Source of the DNA: Meghimatium bilineatum
Lineage: Eukaryota; Mollusca; Gastropoda; Stylommatophora; Philomycidae
Reading direction: 5' to 3'
NCBI GenBank assembly: GCA_034231615.1
Contig: CM067322.1
Location: 53,029,118 to 53,093,117, forward strand
Length of the DNA: 64,000 nt
Below the pieces are notes generated by a model. That model was given only the letters and a program-made list of their open reading frames with translations. It had not been told where the DNA came from and did not search any database. Positions 1-9,215 of this stretch are shown piece by piece (the stretch's first letter is position 1; every line of letters starts with the position of its first letter). The position numbers were made by a program, and so were the translations under genes.

Positions 1-46
1 ATATTGACATTACGTACTAGGATGCAAATATTGACATTAAGTAAAA
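1..46. repeat. 27-bp minisatellite, left remnant
   Basis: About one and a half copies of a unit of the form TTGACATTGAGTACTAGAATGCAAACA. The same array resumes at 806-1100, so the SINE and LINE between the two pieces were inserted into it. The array runs off the left edge of the window. Confidence 0.75.
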
Positions 47-310
47 AATTAAAGTAACCCATAGCATTTATTAATGCCGTAGGGGTGTGAGATATTAACG
101 ATCTCTCATTTCAGGACTCTGCAAATGAGGGCCGTAGCCATCTCCTCTCCCTCACAGTCTTTATTTCGCGGATTAATTTGGTACCCATTTACTGCTGGGT
201 CGACCCGGGAGCTGGTGCAATATGAAAAACATTTCCGCCTCAACTGGGGAATGAGCCCGGTACCGTTCATATGCGAACCCAGTGCCCTAACCACTGCGCT
301 ACGCGGCTCC
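47..310 (-). mobile_element. tRNA-derived SINE (copy 1, full length)
   Basis: On the minus strand this reads from a tRNA-like head (A box TAGCGCAGTGG, then a B-box-like GGGCTCATTCCCC) through a conserved body (CCTCAACTGGGGAATGA, GGTCGACCCGGGAGC on the plus strand) to the tail GGGTTACTTTAATTTTTT. The same roughly 265-bp element occurs at 14889-15176, 33506-33664 (partial) and 34109-34379. A short repeat (TTAAGTA) flanks this copy and may be the target-site duplication. It is non-autonomous with no coding capacity; open frames here are incidental. Confidence 0.88.
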
Positions 311-325
311 CAAACTTTAAGTACT

Positions 326-805
326 CATCATAATCAGGTGCCATGCAGGCTGGCGTATGCGGGCATGGCTCTCCACAGCTCTCTGTCCACAGTATTATGT
401 ATCAAATTCGTTGTTGTTTCCCGCCATGCCAGGTTGTCAAATTGTCTAATATTGTCTCAGGTTGTCGCCCTCTGTCTCTGTTGCCTTCAATTTTGTATGT
501 TGTGATTATGTTCTCCAAACCTGCCTGTCTCATGAAGAGTCGATAAAATTTAGATTGTCTTTTTCTTATATTATTGATTACGGTCCGTTTCGCATTTGAC
601 TCTTTCAACACCTCTACATTAGTTTTTCAGGCAGTCCATGGTATTCTCAGCATTCCTCTATAGAATCACATCTCTATTGCCTCTAATTTCCCACTTTTTA
701 GTTTGTTTAGTGTCCAAGACTCGCATCCATATGTTAGTATATGTGTTATATAGCATTGCAGGACTCTCTTTCTCACCTCTAATGACAAGGTCATATTACA
801 CTATT
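326..805 (-). mobile_element. RTE-type LINE fragment, family A
   Basis: The minus strand is homologous to the C-terminal end of the LINE ORF at 27658-28171: residues matching RPWTAR/TNVEVLKE..NAKRT, a R-x-GHF-M-R-Q-A-G-like stretch and RDRGRQ..ILDNLTTWHGG. BovB/RTE elements end with the same region (PWTARR..SILKE, GRRRRGRQRMRWLDG). The copy is 5'-truncated and frame-disrupted; its 3' end abuts a short CATCAT tail on the plus strand. With the neighbouring SINE it interrupts the 27-bp minisatellite. Confidence 0.85.
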
Positions 806-1100
806 TAATGTAATGACATTGAATACTAGGATGCAAGTATTGACATTTAGTACTAGAATGCAAGTATTGATATTCAATACTATGATGCAATTATTTACAT
901 TTAGTACAATGATTGAAGTAGAGACATTGAGTACTAGAATACAAACGTTGACATTGACTACTAGAATACAAACATTGTCGTTGAGAACTAGAATGCAAAC
1001 ATTGGCGTTGAGTATTAGAACGGAAACATTGAATTTGAGTGCTCGGATGCAATCAATAATATTAAGTAATTGGATGCAAACATTAATAGTGAATAATTAT
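806..1100. repeat. 27-bp minisatellite, right part
   Basis: About ten to eleven diverged copies of TTGACATTGAGTACTAGAATGCAAACA. The period is a multiple of three, so a reading frame runs through it (TRMQTLTLS-like nonapeptides). The unit divergence and lack of codon constraint argue against a gene. Confidence 0.85.
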
Positions 1101-1694
1101 TATTACATCCAAACATTATTAATAGATGCATGCCAGAAAAGCGTTCCCCCACCATTTATATATAAGTTTTAGCCGTAACTCGAACCCCCTTTCCCCTAAA
1201 TTACTACGTATCTATCTACGGTTCTAACTCGTAAAGAGAGTTTACATGATGCTCTTATAGTGAGATTTATTGAAATGTAACAATATCTAGTAACATCTGT
1301 GTGAACTAGTTCAGGTTTTACCCCCAAATAGTGTATTCGTGAGTATAGATCCTCGTTTGCTTCTCTTATATTGTTGTTTTCACAGTGTTTGTTTTGTCAC
1401 ATTTTTTCACACTTCAATAAGTATAAATGATAGAAATTAAAATGAGCTTGTTATACTTAGCATATCTGTCTCTGTGGCAGAGTAGTACAAGTGTGTTTAG
1501 ACATCAGAGGTACCAGGTTTATACTCAATTGTGCATTTCAGTAAAAAATTGCAAAATACTCAACATAGTTATATTGCTTTGAAAATATCACTAAAATCAA
1601 AAAAATAAAAATCATGCGTCGATCGCACGTATCAAAATAATATTTGTACAGCTAAATAATTTAGATTTTGTACTACGTCCAGAATAGAATGTGC
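1101..1694. other. Unassigned AT-rich DNA with a weak tRNA-like head
   Basis: No gene seen. At about 1470-1545 (plus) there is GTGGCAGAGTAGTACAAGTG followed by a degenerate B-box-like segment, resembling the head of SINE-C (see 49629-49822). Nothing else is recognised. Confidence 0.4.
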
Positions 1695-1930
1695 CATGAA
1701 CGTATTTACGGGAACAATAATAGCAACACTGTGTGCCGTCCATGAATAGCGTAAGAGGTCCTAAGGAGGTTATGGGATGGAGTTTGTTGTCTCATTCCAT
1801 ATAGGGTCAAAATGATCCAGAAGCCATGCTGAAGTGGGATGTATCAGCTGAAAGGCGCAGATATATCAACAAAGCTGTAAACCATAAAACAATGCAATAC
1901 ATCTTCTGGAGTACATTCTGTTAAAAGTCA
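1695..1930 (+). mobile_element. Repeat family D copy
   Basis: It matches the D family (about 270 bp). Diagnostic blocks in sense order are an ACAATA-GCAACACTGT segment, CTAAGGAGGTTATGGGATGG, CATATAGGGTCA, GCTGAAAGGCGCAGATAT, GCTGTAAACCAT and TTCTGGAGTACATTCTG. D copies usually end in a GAAGAAG-type tail; here that end is eroded. No coding capacity. Confidence 0.8.
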
Positions 1931-2470
1931 GAGAATAGATTAAGTTCTTATGTTTCAGATAATGAGTATTCTTTAAACTGTGCTATTCATGTGTGTCAGC
2001 ATACAAGTGAAAACTAGCCGCAATGTCCAATCCCAAATCCTACAGGCAGGTTTATGGGATGAATTCCTTGACATTCCAATTTGACCAGTACCGCCTGTTC
2101 AGACAATGCTGAAAGAAATCCAGGAAGAAATGTTGAAGTCACTTCTGTGCCCAGAGGATCTGGCAATTTATCGCTTGACTTCTCGTATTCAAATGACGAA
2201 CATTTCTCATTGCTTTGGACGCAGCAATGAACTGTCGAGAGGCATTTCTGGTTATTTTATTTTTATTTCTTTTCTGAGAATATCTCAAAAGTCAGTCGGT
2301 ATCCGTAGAGATGATTTTAGTTAGAAAACATATATGTTCATGCTTCGTGGGCCTCTTTTAATCATAAATACATTTAATTGTTGACTTTTACATAATATGG
2401 AAGCTGATTTTGTTAACAAATATACTGATTCAGGATCAACTATAGGTTAGATATTTGAAATTTTAGCAGT
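1931..2470. other. Unassigned DNA
   Basis: A 72-codon open frame at 2106-2324 has no recognisable domain, and its open length is unremarkable. No gene, RNA or repeat is supported. Confidence 0.4.
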
Positions 2471-2476
2471 ATTAGT

Positions 2477-2519
2477 GTGTGTGTATATGTGTGTGTATAT
2501 ATATATATATATATATACA
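2477..2519. repeat. (TG)n/(TA)n microsatellite
   Basis: TGTGTGTATATG followed by a pure TA run; it borders the pyrimidine-rich array to the right. Confidence 0.9.
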
Positions 2520-2529
2520 TATATGAGGG

Positions 2530-2943
2530 TCTCTGTGTGTATGTGTGTGATTTCTATTTTATGCATATGTCTGTCCTATCCATTTTTTTGATTGTGTATG
2601 TGTGTATCCCTCCTAATGCCTTTTTAAAATATTCCCTCTTCTTTCTCTTGTATGTATGTGTATCTCTACGAATGTTTATGTGTTATTTTTATATATCTTT
2701 ATGTCGTATTTATTTTATATTTCTCGCCTATCTATTTTATATGTGTTTCTCTCCCTTACCTATTTATGCCTGTGTTTCTCCCCTTTTTACCAATTTTATA
2801 TGACTCTCACCCCTAATATATATTTTATGTGTCTCTCTCTCCTAATATATATTTTATATGTCTCTCTGTCCTAATTATTTATGCCTGTATCACTTTCCAT
2901 TTTCTAGCTATCTTTATCTCTTATCTATTTATGTCTGTGTGTC
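2530..2943. repeat. Degenerate pyrimidine-rich array (about 30-bp motif)
   Basis: Loose copies of TATTTATGTGTCTCTC-TCCTAATATAT. The array resumes at 3557-3665 and again at about 4560-5260, split first by LINE B and then by the 40-bp satellite. Open frames here (rich in Tyr, Leu, Phe, Ser, Cys) are a by-product of the composition. Confidence 0.7.
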
Positions 2944-3556
2944 ATGTGACGTATTCTTCCAGAACGTTGTATTCCCAATGAACTCTCTGAACCTCTCTCT
3001 GTCTTGGGCGATGTGGCTTGCATTTTCTAGCGATGTATTCATATTATCTTTAATGTCGTCAGTCCATCGTCTTCTTTGTCTGCCCCTTCTCCTCTTCCCA
3101 GGTACTCTTCCCTCCATTATTTGTCTTTCTAAACAGTTATGTCTCTTTATATGACCAAACAGGCGTAGTTTTCTTTTTGTTATTGTGTTTAGTAACCAAC
3201 ACTCTGGAATATTCAGTGTGTTTATAATATCTGAGTTTCTGATTTTATCCTTCCATGATATTCTAAGTATCTTTCTGTAGCATTTCAGCTCGAAGGCGTT
3301 GATCTTCTTTGCCGCTGTTTTACTTAGAGTCCATGTTTCACAGCCGTATGTTGCAACCGGAAAAATAAAAGTTCGTAACATTAGCACTTTCGTTTCTATT
3401 TTGTTGTTTTTCCATATGTTTTTCAGCCGTGTTATTTTGCAATATGCCATTGCCAATCTCTTCCTTATTTCTGCCATGCAGTCTCCTGCACCGTTGATGT
3501 TTGCTCCTAAGTATTCAAATTTATCCACACATTCTATCTCGGTATTGTCTATTCTG
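2944..3556 (-). mobile_element. LINE fragment, family B, with intact 199-codon C-terminal ORF
   Basis: The minus-strand frame (stop near 2929, first Met at 3528) encodes a complete C-terminal region of a non-LTR retrotransposon polyprotein: FEYLGANINGAG near the start, then TYGCETWTL, a FELKCYRKILRISWKDK block, LRLFGHIKRH and GKRRRGRQRRRWTDDIKDN near the end. In the RTE/endonuclease-RT group this part lies downstream of the RT palm. The insertion is bounded by a perfect 17-bp repeat, ATTTATGTCTGTGTGTC, at 2927-2943 and 3557-3573, fitting a target-site duplication inside the pyrimidine array. The copy is 5'-truncated and lacks endonuclease and palm, so it cannot move on its own. The lack of stops suggests youth. 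Confidence 0.9.
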
Positions 3557-3692
3557 ATTTATGTCTGTGTGTCTCCTAATATCTATATGTATCTCTCTTC
3601 TATGTGTGTGTGTATCTCACCTAATATATAAATATATATATTAAATTTTTCCTTCTCTCCTTTCTTTTTTATGTATGGAAATATAAACAGAA

Positions 3693-4515
3693 AATAAATC
3701 ACACATAACCTCCTTGCAATTCCCTAATAATCAATAAATCACACATAACCTCCTTGCAATTCCCTAATAATCAATAAATCACACATAACCTCCCTGCAAT
3801 TCCCTAATAATCAATAAATCACACATAACCTCCCTGCAATTCCCTAATAATCAATAAATCACACATAACCTCCTTGCAATTCCCTAATAATCAATAAATC
3901 ACACATAACCTCCTTGCAATTCCCTAATAATCAATAAATCACACATAACCTCCTTGCAATTCCCTAATAATCAATAAATCACACATAACCTCCTTGCAAT
4001 TCCCTAATAATCAATAAATCACACATAACCTCCTTGCAATTCCCTAATAATCAATAAATCACACATAACCTCCTTGCAATTCCCTAATAATCAATAAATC
4101 ACACATAACCTCCTTGCAATTCCCTAATAATCAATAAATCACACATAACCTCCTTGCTATTCCCTAATAATCAATAAATCACACATAACCTCCTTGCAAT
4201 TCCCTAATAATCAATAAATCACACATAACCTCCTTGCAATTCCCTAATAATCAATAAATCACACATAACCTCCTTGCAATTCCCTAATAATCAATAAATC
4301 ACACATAACCTCCTTGCAATTCCCTAATAATCAATAAATCACACATAACCTCCTTGCAATTCCCTAATAATCAATAAATCACACATAACCTCCTTGCAAT
4401 TCCATAATAATCAATAAATCACACATAACCTCCCTGCAATTCCCTAATAATCAATAAATCACACATAACCTCCTTGCATTTCCCTAATAATCAATAAATC
4501 ACACATAACCTCCTT
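3693..4515. repeat. 40-bp satellite array, about 20 copies, very homogeneous
   Basis: Direct head-to-tail copies of a 40-bp unit containing AATCACACATAACC and TCCTTGCAATTCCCTAATAA. Only a handful of point variants appear (TCCCTGCAAT, TGCTAT, TGCATT, CCATAATAA), so amplification is recent or homogenisation efficient. No spacers, so this is not CRISPR. The unit and the sequence just after the array (4516-4556) align with the 3' part of SINE-B; see findings. Confidence 0.97.
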
Positions 4516-4556
4516 GTAACTTCACAACGGAACACAATACAGTATTCACAGTTAAC
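4516..4556 (+). mobile_element. SINE-B-like tail remnant at the satellite edge
   Basis: TTGTAACTTCACAACGG followed by ACAATACAGTATTCACAGTT corresponds to the end of SINE-B (CTGCAATTCCCTAACGGG, then AACATGCAGTATTTGAGTT) at 41500-41545 and 57000-57050. Confidence 0.5.
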
Positions 4557-4559
4557 AAT

Positions 4560-5260
4560 TATATACATTAGTGTGCTACATATATATGTATCTCTCTTCT
4601 ATTATCTATATTATATGTGTCTCTTCCTTTACCAAATTCATTTGTGTGTGTGTGTTTGTATGCGTGTCTCTCTCTTAATCTATAGAGTATAGTTATCCCA
4701 CTATCCGATATACATATTGTATGTCTGTCTATTTTATTACCGTCTATATTTCGTTTGTCTCTCTTTCGTCGTCCTTTTTCTCTTTCATGTTTTATATTTT
4801 AAACGTAATATTCTTAATATTCTTAAACGTAATACTCTTCCTCTCCCTAAATATTTATTTATGGTTTCCTTATCTTTATTTCTCTTTTGTGTGCTAGTTT
4901 TTTCTTCCTCCCCTGCAGGGTTGCATATTTTCTCTTTGTTTCTATCGAAGCAGGATTGCATATTGTCTATTTATCCTTCTCTCTGTTTTAATTACTTTCT
5001 ATCATCTCTTTCTCTTCTTGATAATCAATGTATTATATTAATATTTCCTCCGAATTAGACATTCTCTGTATTCTGTAGATGACATTTTCTCGTGTTTGTT
5101 ATTCTTATGTTAAACATGTTTTCTATATTGTGCCTTGCTACTCCTCTTTATATTGATTTTGTTTTTCTCTATCTTCCTCCGTGTTATATATTTTCTCTTT
5201 ATCTTCATATAATCTGCTTTCTCTCTGTCTTCTTCCTTGTGAACTGTTTTCTCTCTATGT
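4560..5260. repeat. Continuation of the degenerate pyrimidine-rich array
   Basis: TATGTCTCTC/TTCTCTTT-rich sequence like 2530-2926 with decaying periodicity. A (TG)n run lies near 4642-4660. Open frames on either strand here are compositional. Confidence 0.55.
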
Positions 5261-5989
5261 CTCTGGAATAGACATATGCACACAAAGACATATTTGTATA
5301 CAATAAAAATCTCACAAATAATGGCGTCCCCTATACATTCTGTAGAATAACTAGAAAAATCTGCCACACAATGACCAGACATCACGTGCCCCACGTGGCT
5401 CTTCTGACTTGTGAATGGACCTGCCTCTATAACCCAATTGAAACTTGAATTAAACAAGAGTCAAGCGTTATCAGAACGACGCAGATATAGGCAGAGTATG
5501 ATGATGGAATAGAAAAAAGATGATTCCAGAAACCTGATTACCGCATGGGAAATTGGCTTAGGAAAGAACCTGCCTATACCCTTACCAAAATCAAACGTAG
5601 AGCTTGCTAGCAAACAGCCCAAAGGGTGTGCAATTTCCGCATTTTTTGCAAGATTTTTGCAAGATCTAAAAGATTTCCCTTTTAGAAATCTGACCTAATT
5701 TCTTTTGTAATCCAATATGGCGGATCGGTAATGTACAAATGATTACTACTTAAATATTACTCTCATAATGTTATAGATTATACGTTTGCAAATAATTTGT
5801 TAACACATATATATTACATAGTGACATCTCCTGGGTAATGCTCCATAGGTGTCTTGCTACTTGACATGAATATGTATTGCTCATATTTTCAATTATGAAT
5901 ATGTACTCCTATGCTATCCTCATTGCATGCTTATTGAGTGACTAAATTAGTATAATTCAGAAAGTCACAGCAGGTGAAGTACACAGATG
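5261..5989. other. Unassigned AT-rich DNA
   Basis: No recognisable gene, RNA or repeat. A 115-codon minus-strand frame overlapping 5110-5457 has no domain and is largely the complement of the pyrimidine-rich array. Confidence 0.4.
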
Positions 5990-6200
5990 ATGGGCGGTGT
6001 CATTGGAGACGGCTAAGAATTGGGTTTCACTGAACAAATCAATTTGATCTTTGCTCCCGGATACGCAGGTGTGGAAAGAAACGAGCGAGCCGACCTGTTG
6101 GTTTGTTCTGTTTCCATAACAGGTGCTCAACCTATGGACAGAGCAGACATACCCAATGCTCTACGAGAGTTCACAATCGGAGGATTTTAAGGTCAATGCT
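5990..6200 (+). mobile_element. LINE RNase H domain remnant, family E
   Basis: The frame at 6049-6192 reads IFAPGYAGVERNERADLL, then VCSVSITGAQPMDRADIPNA and LREFTIGGF, then stops. This is the last motif of a type I RNase H (x-PGH-x-G-x-x-GNE-x-AD) as found after the RT in RNase H-bearing LINEs. The motif His is Tyr and Gly-Asn is Arg-Asn, so the domain is decayed. Other E pieces lie at 6964-7426, 17999-18403 and 54475-54905. Confidence 0.75.
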
Positions 6201-6950
6201 CATAATCAGTATCCAGAATGCAAAAACTGGGAGTGAGGATAAACGTAGGATGAAGAGAACACCACAGTAGCTTTAAATAAAAAAATAACACTCATTGAAC
6301 ACCGAATCAGAACTATTATCCGCTACATCCTGAGAGATTTACTGAAGCAGATATCTGATCACATATACACAAAGTCCGGTGTGCAAGGAAGAACATACCT
6401 AATCCTAAAACCTCAAGATTAGCCCCTTCCAATAAAATAAAACCCCCAACTATACGCAATTATGAAACGATAGTTATTAAGCTAGAGGAGAGATTGTAAT
6501 TAAATTATGTATATTTTATGTTATATATTTTTGTAAAAAAGGTCAAAGCAATGAACAGATCCTGCCCGCTCTAAGTTCTGTCCAAAAACAAAACGACGGC
6601 CCACATTAATTGTAGCGTCAGAACAACTGAAAACTATTGGACAGATTGACCATGATGTCATCAACTTATGATCCCGAATCCACTAGAACAATATTCCATT
6701 GAAATAACCAAAGGCTGGTTAGCTATGAAAGCTGTGTGTCGAAAGCCAGCGAAACATTTATTCATCATTATGTGCCATTCCGACTGCGTATGATTTCATA
6801 TATTACTGTATAATTACTATTATTATCATAACATCTAGTTCATATTCTCTACTTGATTTGTCTGCGTTATATATTAGATTTTATAGCTCCTGTTTGCTCT
6901 CTGCTATAAGGACTGTGTCATCTTCCTATTCTAGATTATTTATTATTTTC
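6201..6950. other. Unassigned DNA after the RNase H remnant
   Basis: About 6201-6420 may be eroded E-type coding (LEHRIRTIIRYILRDLLKQ-like in one frame), but frames are broken. The rest is AT-rich with nothing recognised. Confidence 0.35.
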
Positions 6951-6963
6951 ATATAAATCTTGT

Positions 6964-7426
6964 CCCCATCAAGGCCAGCACCGTGCAGTGGTGATGGGGC
7001 TTAGTTCAGCCATCAGGGGCTGGAAGCTAAGACTAGTCGGGCAGTCCCATTCGAGCAGGACCATAGTATGTCCTGCCCAAGTAAGCAGAGTGCTGAAGAC
7101 GGAGGCATCCAGCCAAAAGGCGCACAGATAATCAGGATGCCACGCACAAAACACAATGGAAACATGTCTGTATCTATAAAAAGTTATGGTGCCTGCCCTG
7201 TGGCGGACGTTCAGGCAGGGACGGTGCCGGGCCCTATACCTCGAAAGATCCCAACCTCAGTTACTGAAAGTCCTTCTCAATTGCCTCGAGGAGCCAGGAG
7301 GCAAGGGAATAGAGAATAAAAACTCTATGGGACACTGTATGAACAACAAAAGACTGTGAGTTTTATTAAGGAGACAGAATTACAGATATAGACATGTTTC
7401 AAGTGAACGAAAGAAGAAGAAGAAGA
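6964..7426 (+). mobile_element. Internally deleted derivative of the family E LINE
   Basis: A 463-bp element bounded by a perfect 13-bp target-site duplication ATATAAATCTTGT (6951-6963 and 7427-7439). It opens with a GC-rich leader that can fold (CCCCATCA pairs with TGATGGGG) and a short ORF from 7068 to about 7319 starting MSCPSKQSAEDGGIQPKG. It then switches to the last codons of family E (LYGTLYEQQKTVSFIKETEL, 7320-7390) and ends in GAACGAAAGAAGAAGAAGAA. The C-terminal peptide matches the E copy at 17999-18403 almost exactly. The single TSD shows that the 5'-end/3'-end fusion moved as one unit. Confidence 0.85.
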
Positions 7427-7707
7427 ATATAAATCTTGTGCCAAGGGATATCATTTCCTATACCTGTTGAAGACTGTTCTCTATCTATGTGTTAAATATA
7501 ATGTGTGGAAAAAATACATCCATATCTCACTAAATGTGTTAATTTGTATGCACAATTATTAGCTAGATAATTTATTGAGATTAAAAGAAATTACATCAAA
7601 TGTAAAATTATTTCTCAAGTTTTAGATGATCACTTTTGTATATTATTGACATATTGAAGACTGACCACACACTAGACAACAACAAAAAAAAATATACTTA
7701 TTTGCCA

Positions 7708-8113
7708 TTGGATATATGCATAGAATAGAAGGTTTAACATTGTAGGTTGTGATCAACAATGGATATATGCATAAAATAGAAGGTTTAACATTGTAGGTTG
7801 TGATCAACAATGGATATATGCATAAAATAGAAGGTTTAACATTGTAGGTTGTGATCAACAATGGATATATGCATAAAATAGAAGGTTTAACATGTAAGGT
7901 TGTAATCACCAAGGATATATGCATAGAATAGAAGGTTTAACATGGTATGCTTTGATCACCAATGGATATATGCATAGAATAGAAGGTTTAACATGGTATG
8001 CTTTGATCACCAATGGATATATGCATAGAATAGAAGGTTTAACATGTTAGGTTGTGATTATGAATGGATATATGCATAGAATAGTAGATTTAATATGGTA
8101 GATTGTGATTACC
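7708..8113. repeat. 51-bp minisatellite, about 8 copies
   Basis: The unit runs AATGGATATATGCATAAAAT, AGAAGGTTTAACATTGTAGG, TTGTGATCAAC. The left three to four copies are near identical; those after 7890 diverge. The period is 17 codons, giving an open minus frame (LLITTYNVKPSILCIYP repeats) with no other sign of coding. Confidence 0.95.
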
Positions 8114-8995
8114 AATGAGTTCATACAAAAGAACTAAACAAACGCCAGCAAAATATAAATTAAAAGAAAAAAAAGTAGCTGGGGATGGATATGACATACG
8201 GCACTTTACGAAAATATACGTCACTTCTCCCTCCCCACATTTGATTATTTCCCTTGTTTATGTTCATCAGACAATGCATACTTGTTTATTAATTTAAATA
8301 TTATTTGTTCATGGTTAAGACATGCTTTCGTCTGGACCCAAAGGGAAATAAAAAAATCAAGAAAAGCGTGGAGGAAGGAAGTAGAGACAGAAGCACAGGT
8401 CGTTGGTAGTAAGCTATAACAAAATGTAGGACAAGATGAAGATGTTTGTTGGGAGATATACTTCAGAGGGAACTATAAAGTGTATATGTTGATGGTTAGT
8501 AGTCAATCTCACACTTTATTGTTCCTGTTGTTTGTTTATTTCTGATGTCTTTTTTTATCTAAACTCATTTCTTGGAGTCATTTAATTGTTTTTACTACAT
8601 AGAAGGTCGTGATGTAGTCTAAGAAGCATTTGTATATGTGGTTTGAACTTCTTAATATTTGTTTGTCAATAGTCTGAAACTGAGTATAAGTTCTCTTGTT
8701 CCTTTAATTTTTCCTCTAAATTTTGCTTGTTTGTTAAATGGGGGTTAAGCCTCTTAGCTGAGGCACAACCTTTTCAACCTTAGACATAAGTCTATTTTGG
8801 TTATATCAGGCCGTATTAGCCTTTATATAAATTTTTCCTCTAAAGCCAAAATATGCTTCTTTTCTATGTGTATGCTGTAGTGCATACCAGTTTTTACTCT
8901 CTTACCTCACATTCTGGCCTATTAATATTAAACATTTTTTAAATTGTCAAATTCAGAAAGACTAGTGATACATTTATAAACAGCATAGCCTCAAT
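8114..8995. other. Unassigned AT-rich DNA
   Basis: No gene, RNA or repeat recognised; short open frames only. Confidence 0.4.
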
Positions 8996-8997
8996 GT

Positions 8998-9215
8998 GAA
9001 CGAAGATATGAACACAATGTAACTGATATTCGATACTCAGAACGAAGATATGAACACAATGGAACTGATATTCGATACTCAGAACGAAGATATGAACACA
9101 ATGTAACAGATATTCGATACTCAGAACGAAGATATGAACACAATGTAACAGATATTCGATACTCAGAACGAAGATATGAACACAATGTAACTGATATTCG
9201 ATACTTAGAACGAAC
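8998..9215. repeat. 42-bp minisatellite, about 5 copies
   Basis: The unit runs AACGAAGATATGAACACAAT, GTAACTGATATTCGATACTC, AG. The period is 14 codons, so minus-strand frames stay open (HIFVLSIEYQLHCV); treated as non-coding. Confidence 0.95.

Noticed and set aside
125..505. 126-codon plus-strand frame
   Set aside because: It runs antisense through a SINE and then a LINE fragment; not a gene.
2477..3154. Hydrophobic proteins in the pyrimidine-rich array
   Set aside because: Composition-driven (T-rich codons give Phe, Leu, Tyr, Ser, Cys). No start context, domain or conservation.
3693..4515. CRISPR-like repeat array
   Set aside because: Units follow head to tail with no variable spacers, and the genome context is eukaryotic. 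Same reasoning for the 25, 30, 35, 42, 44, 46 and 51 bp arrays.
7643..7924. Secreted repeat protein (minus strand)
   Set aside because: It is the 51-bp minisatellite in translation; copies beyond 7890 break the frame.
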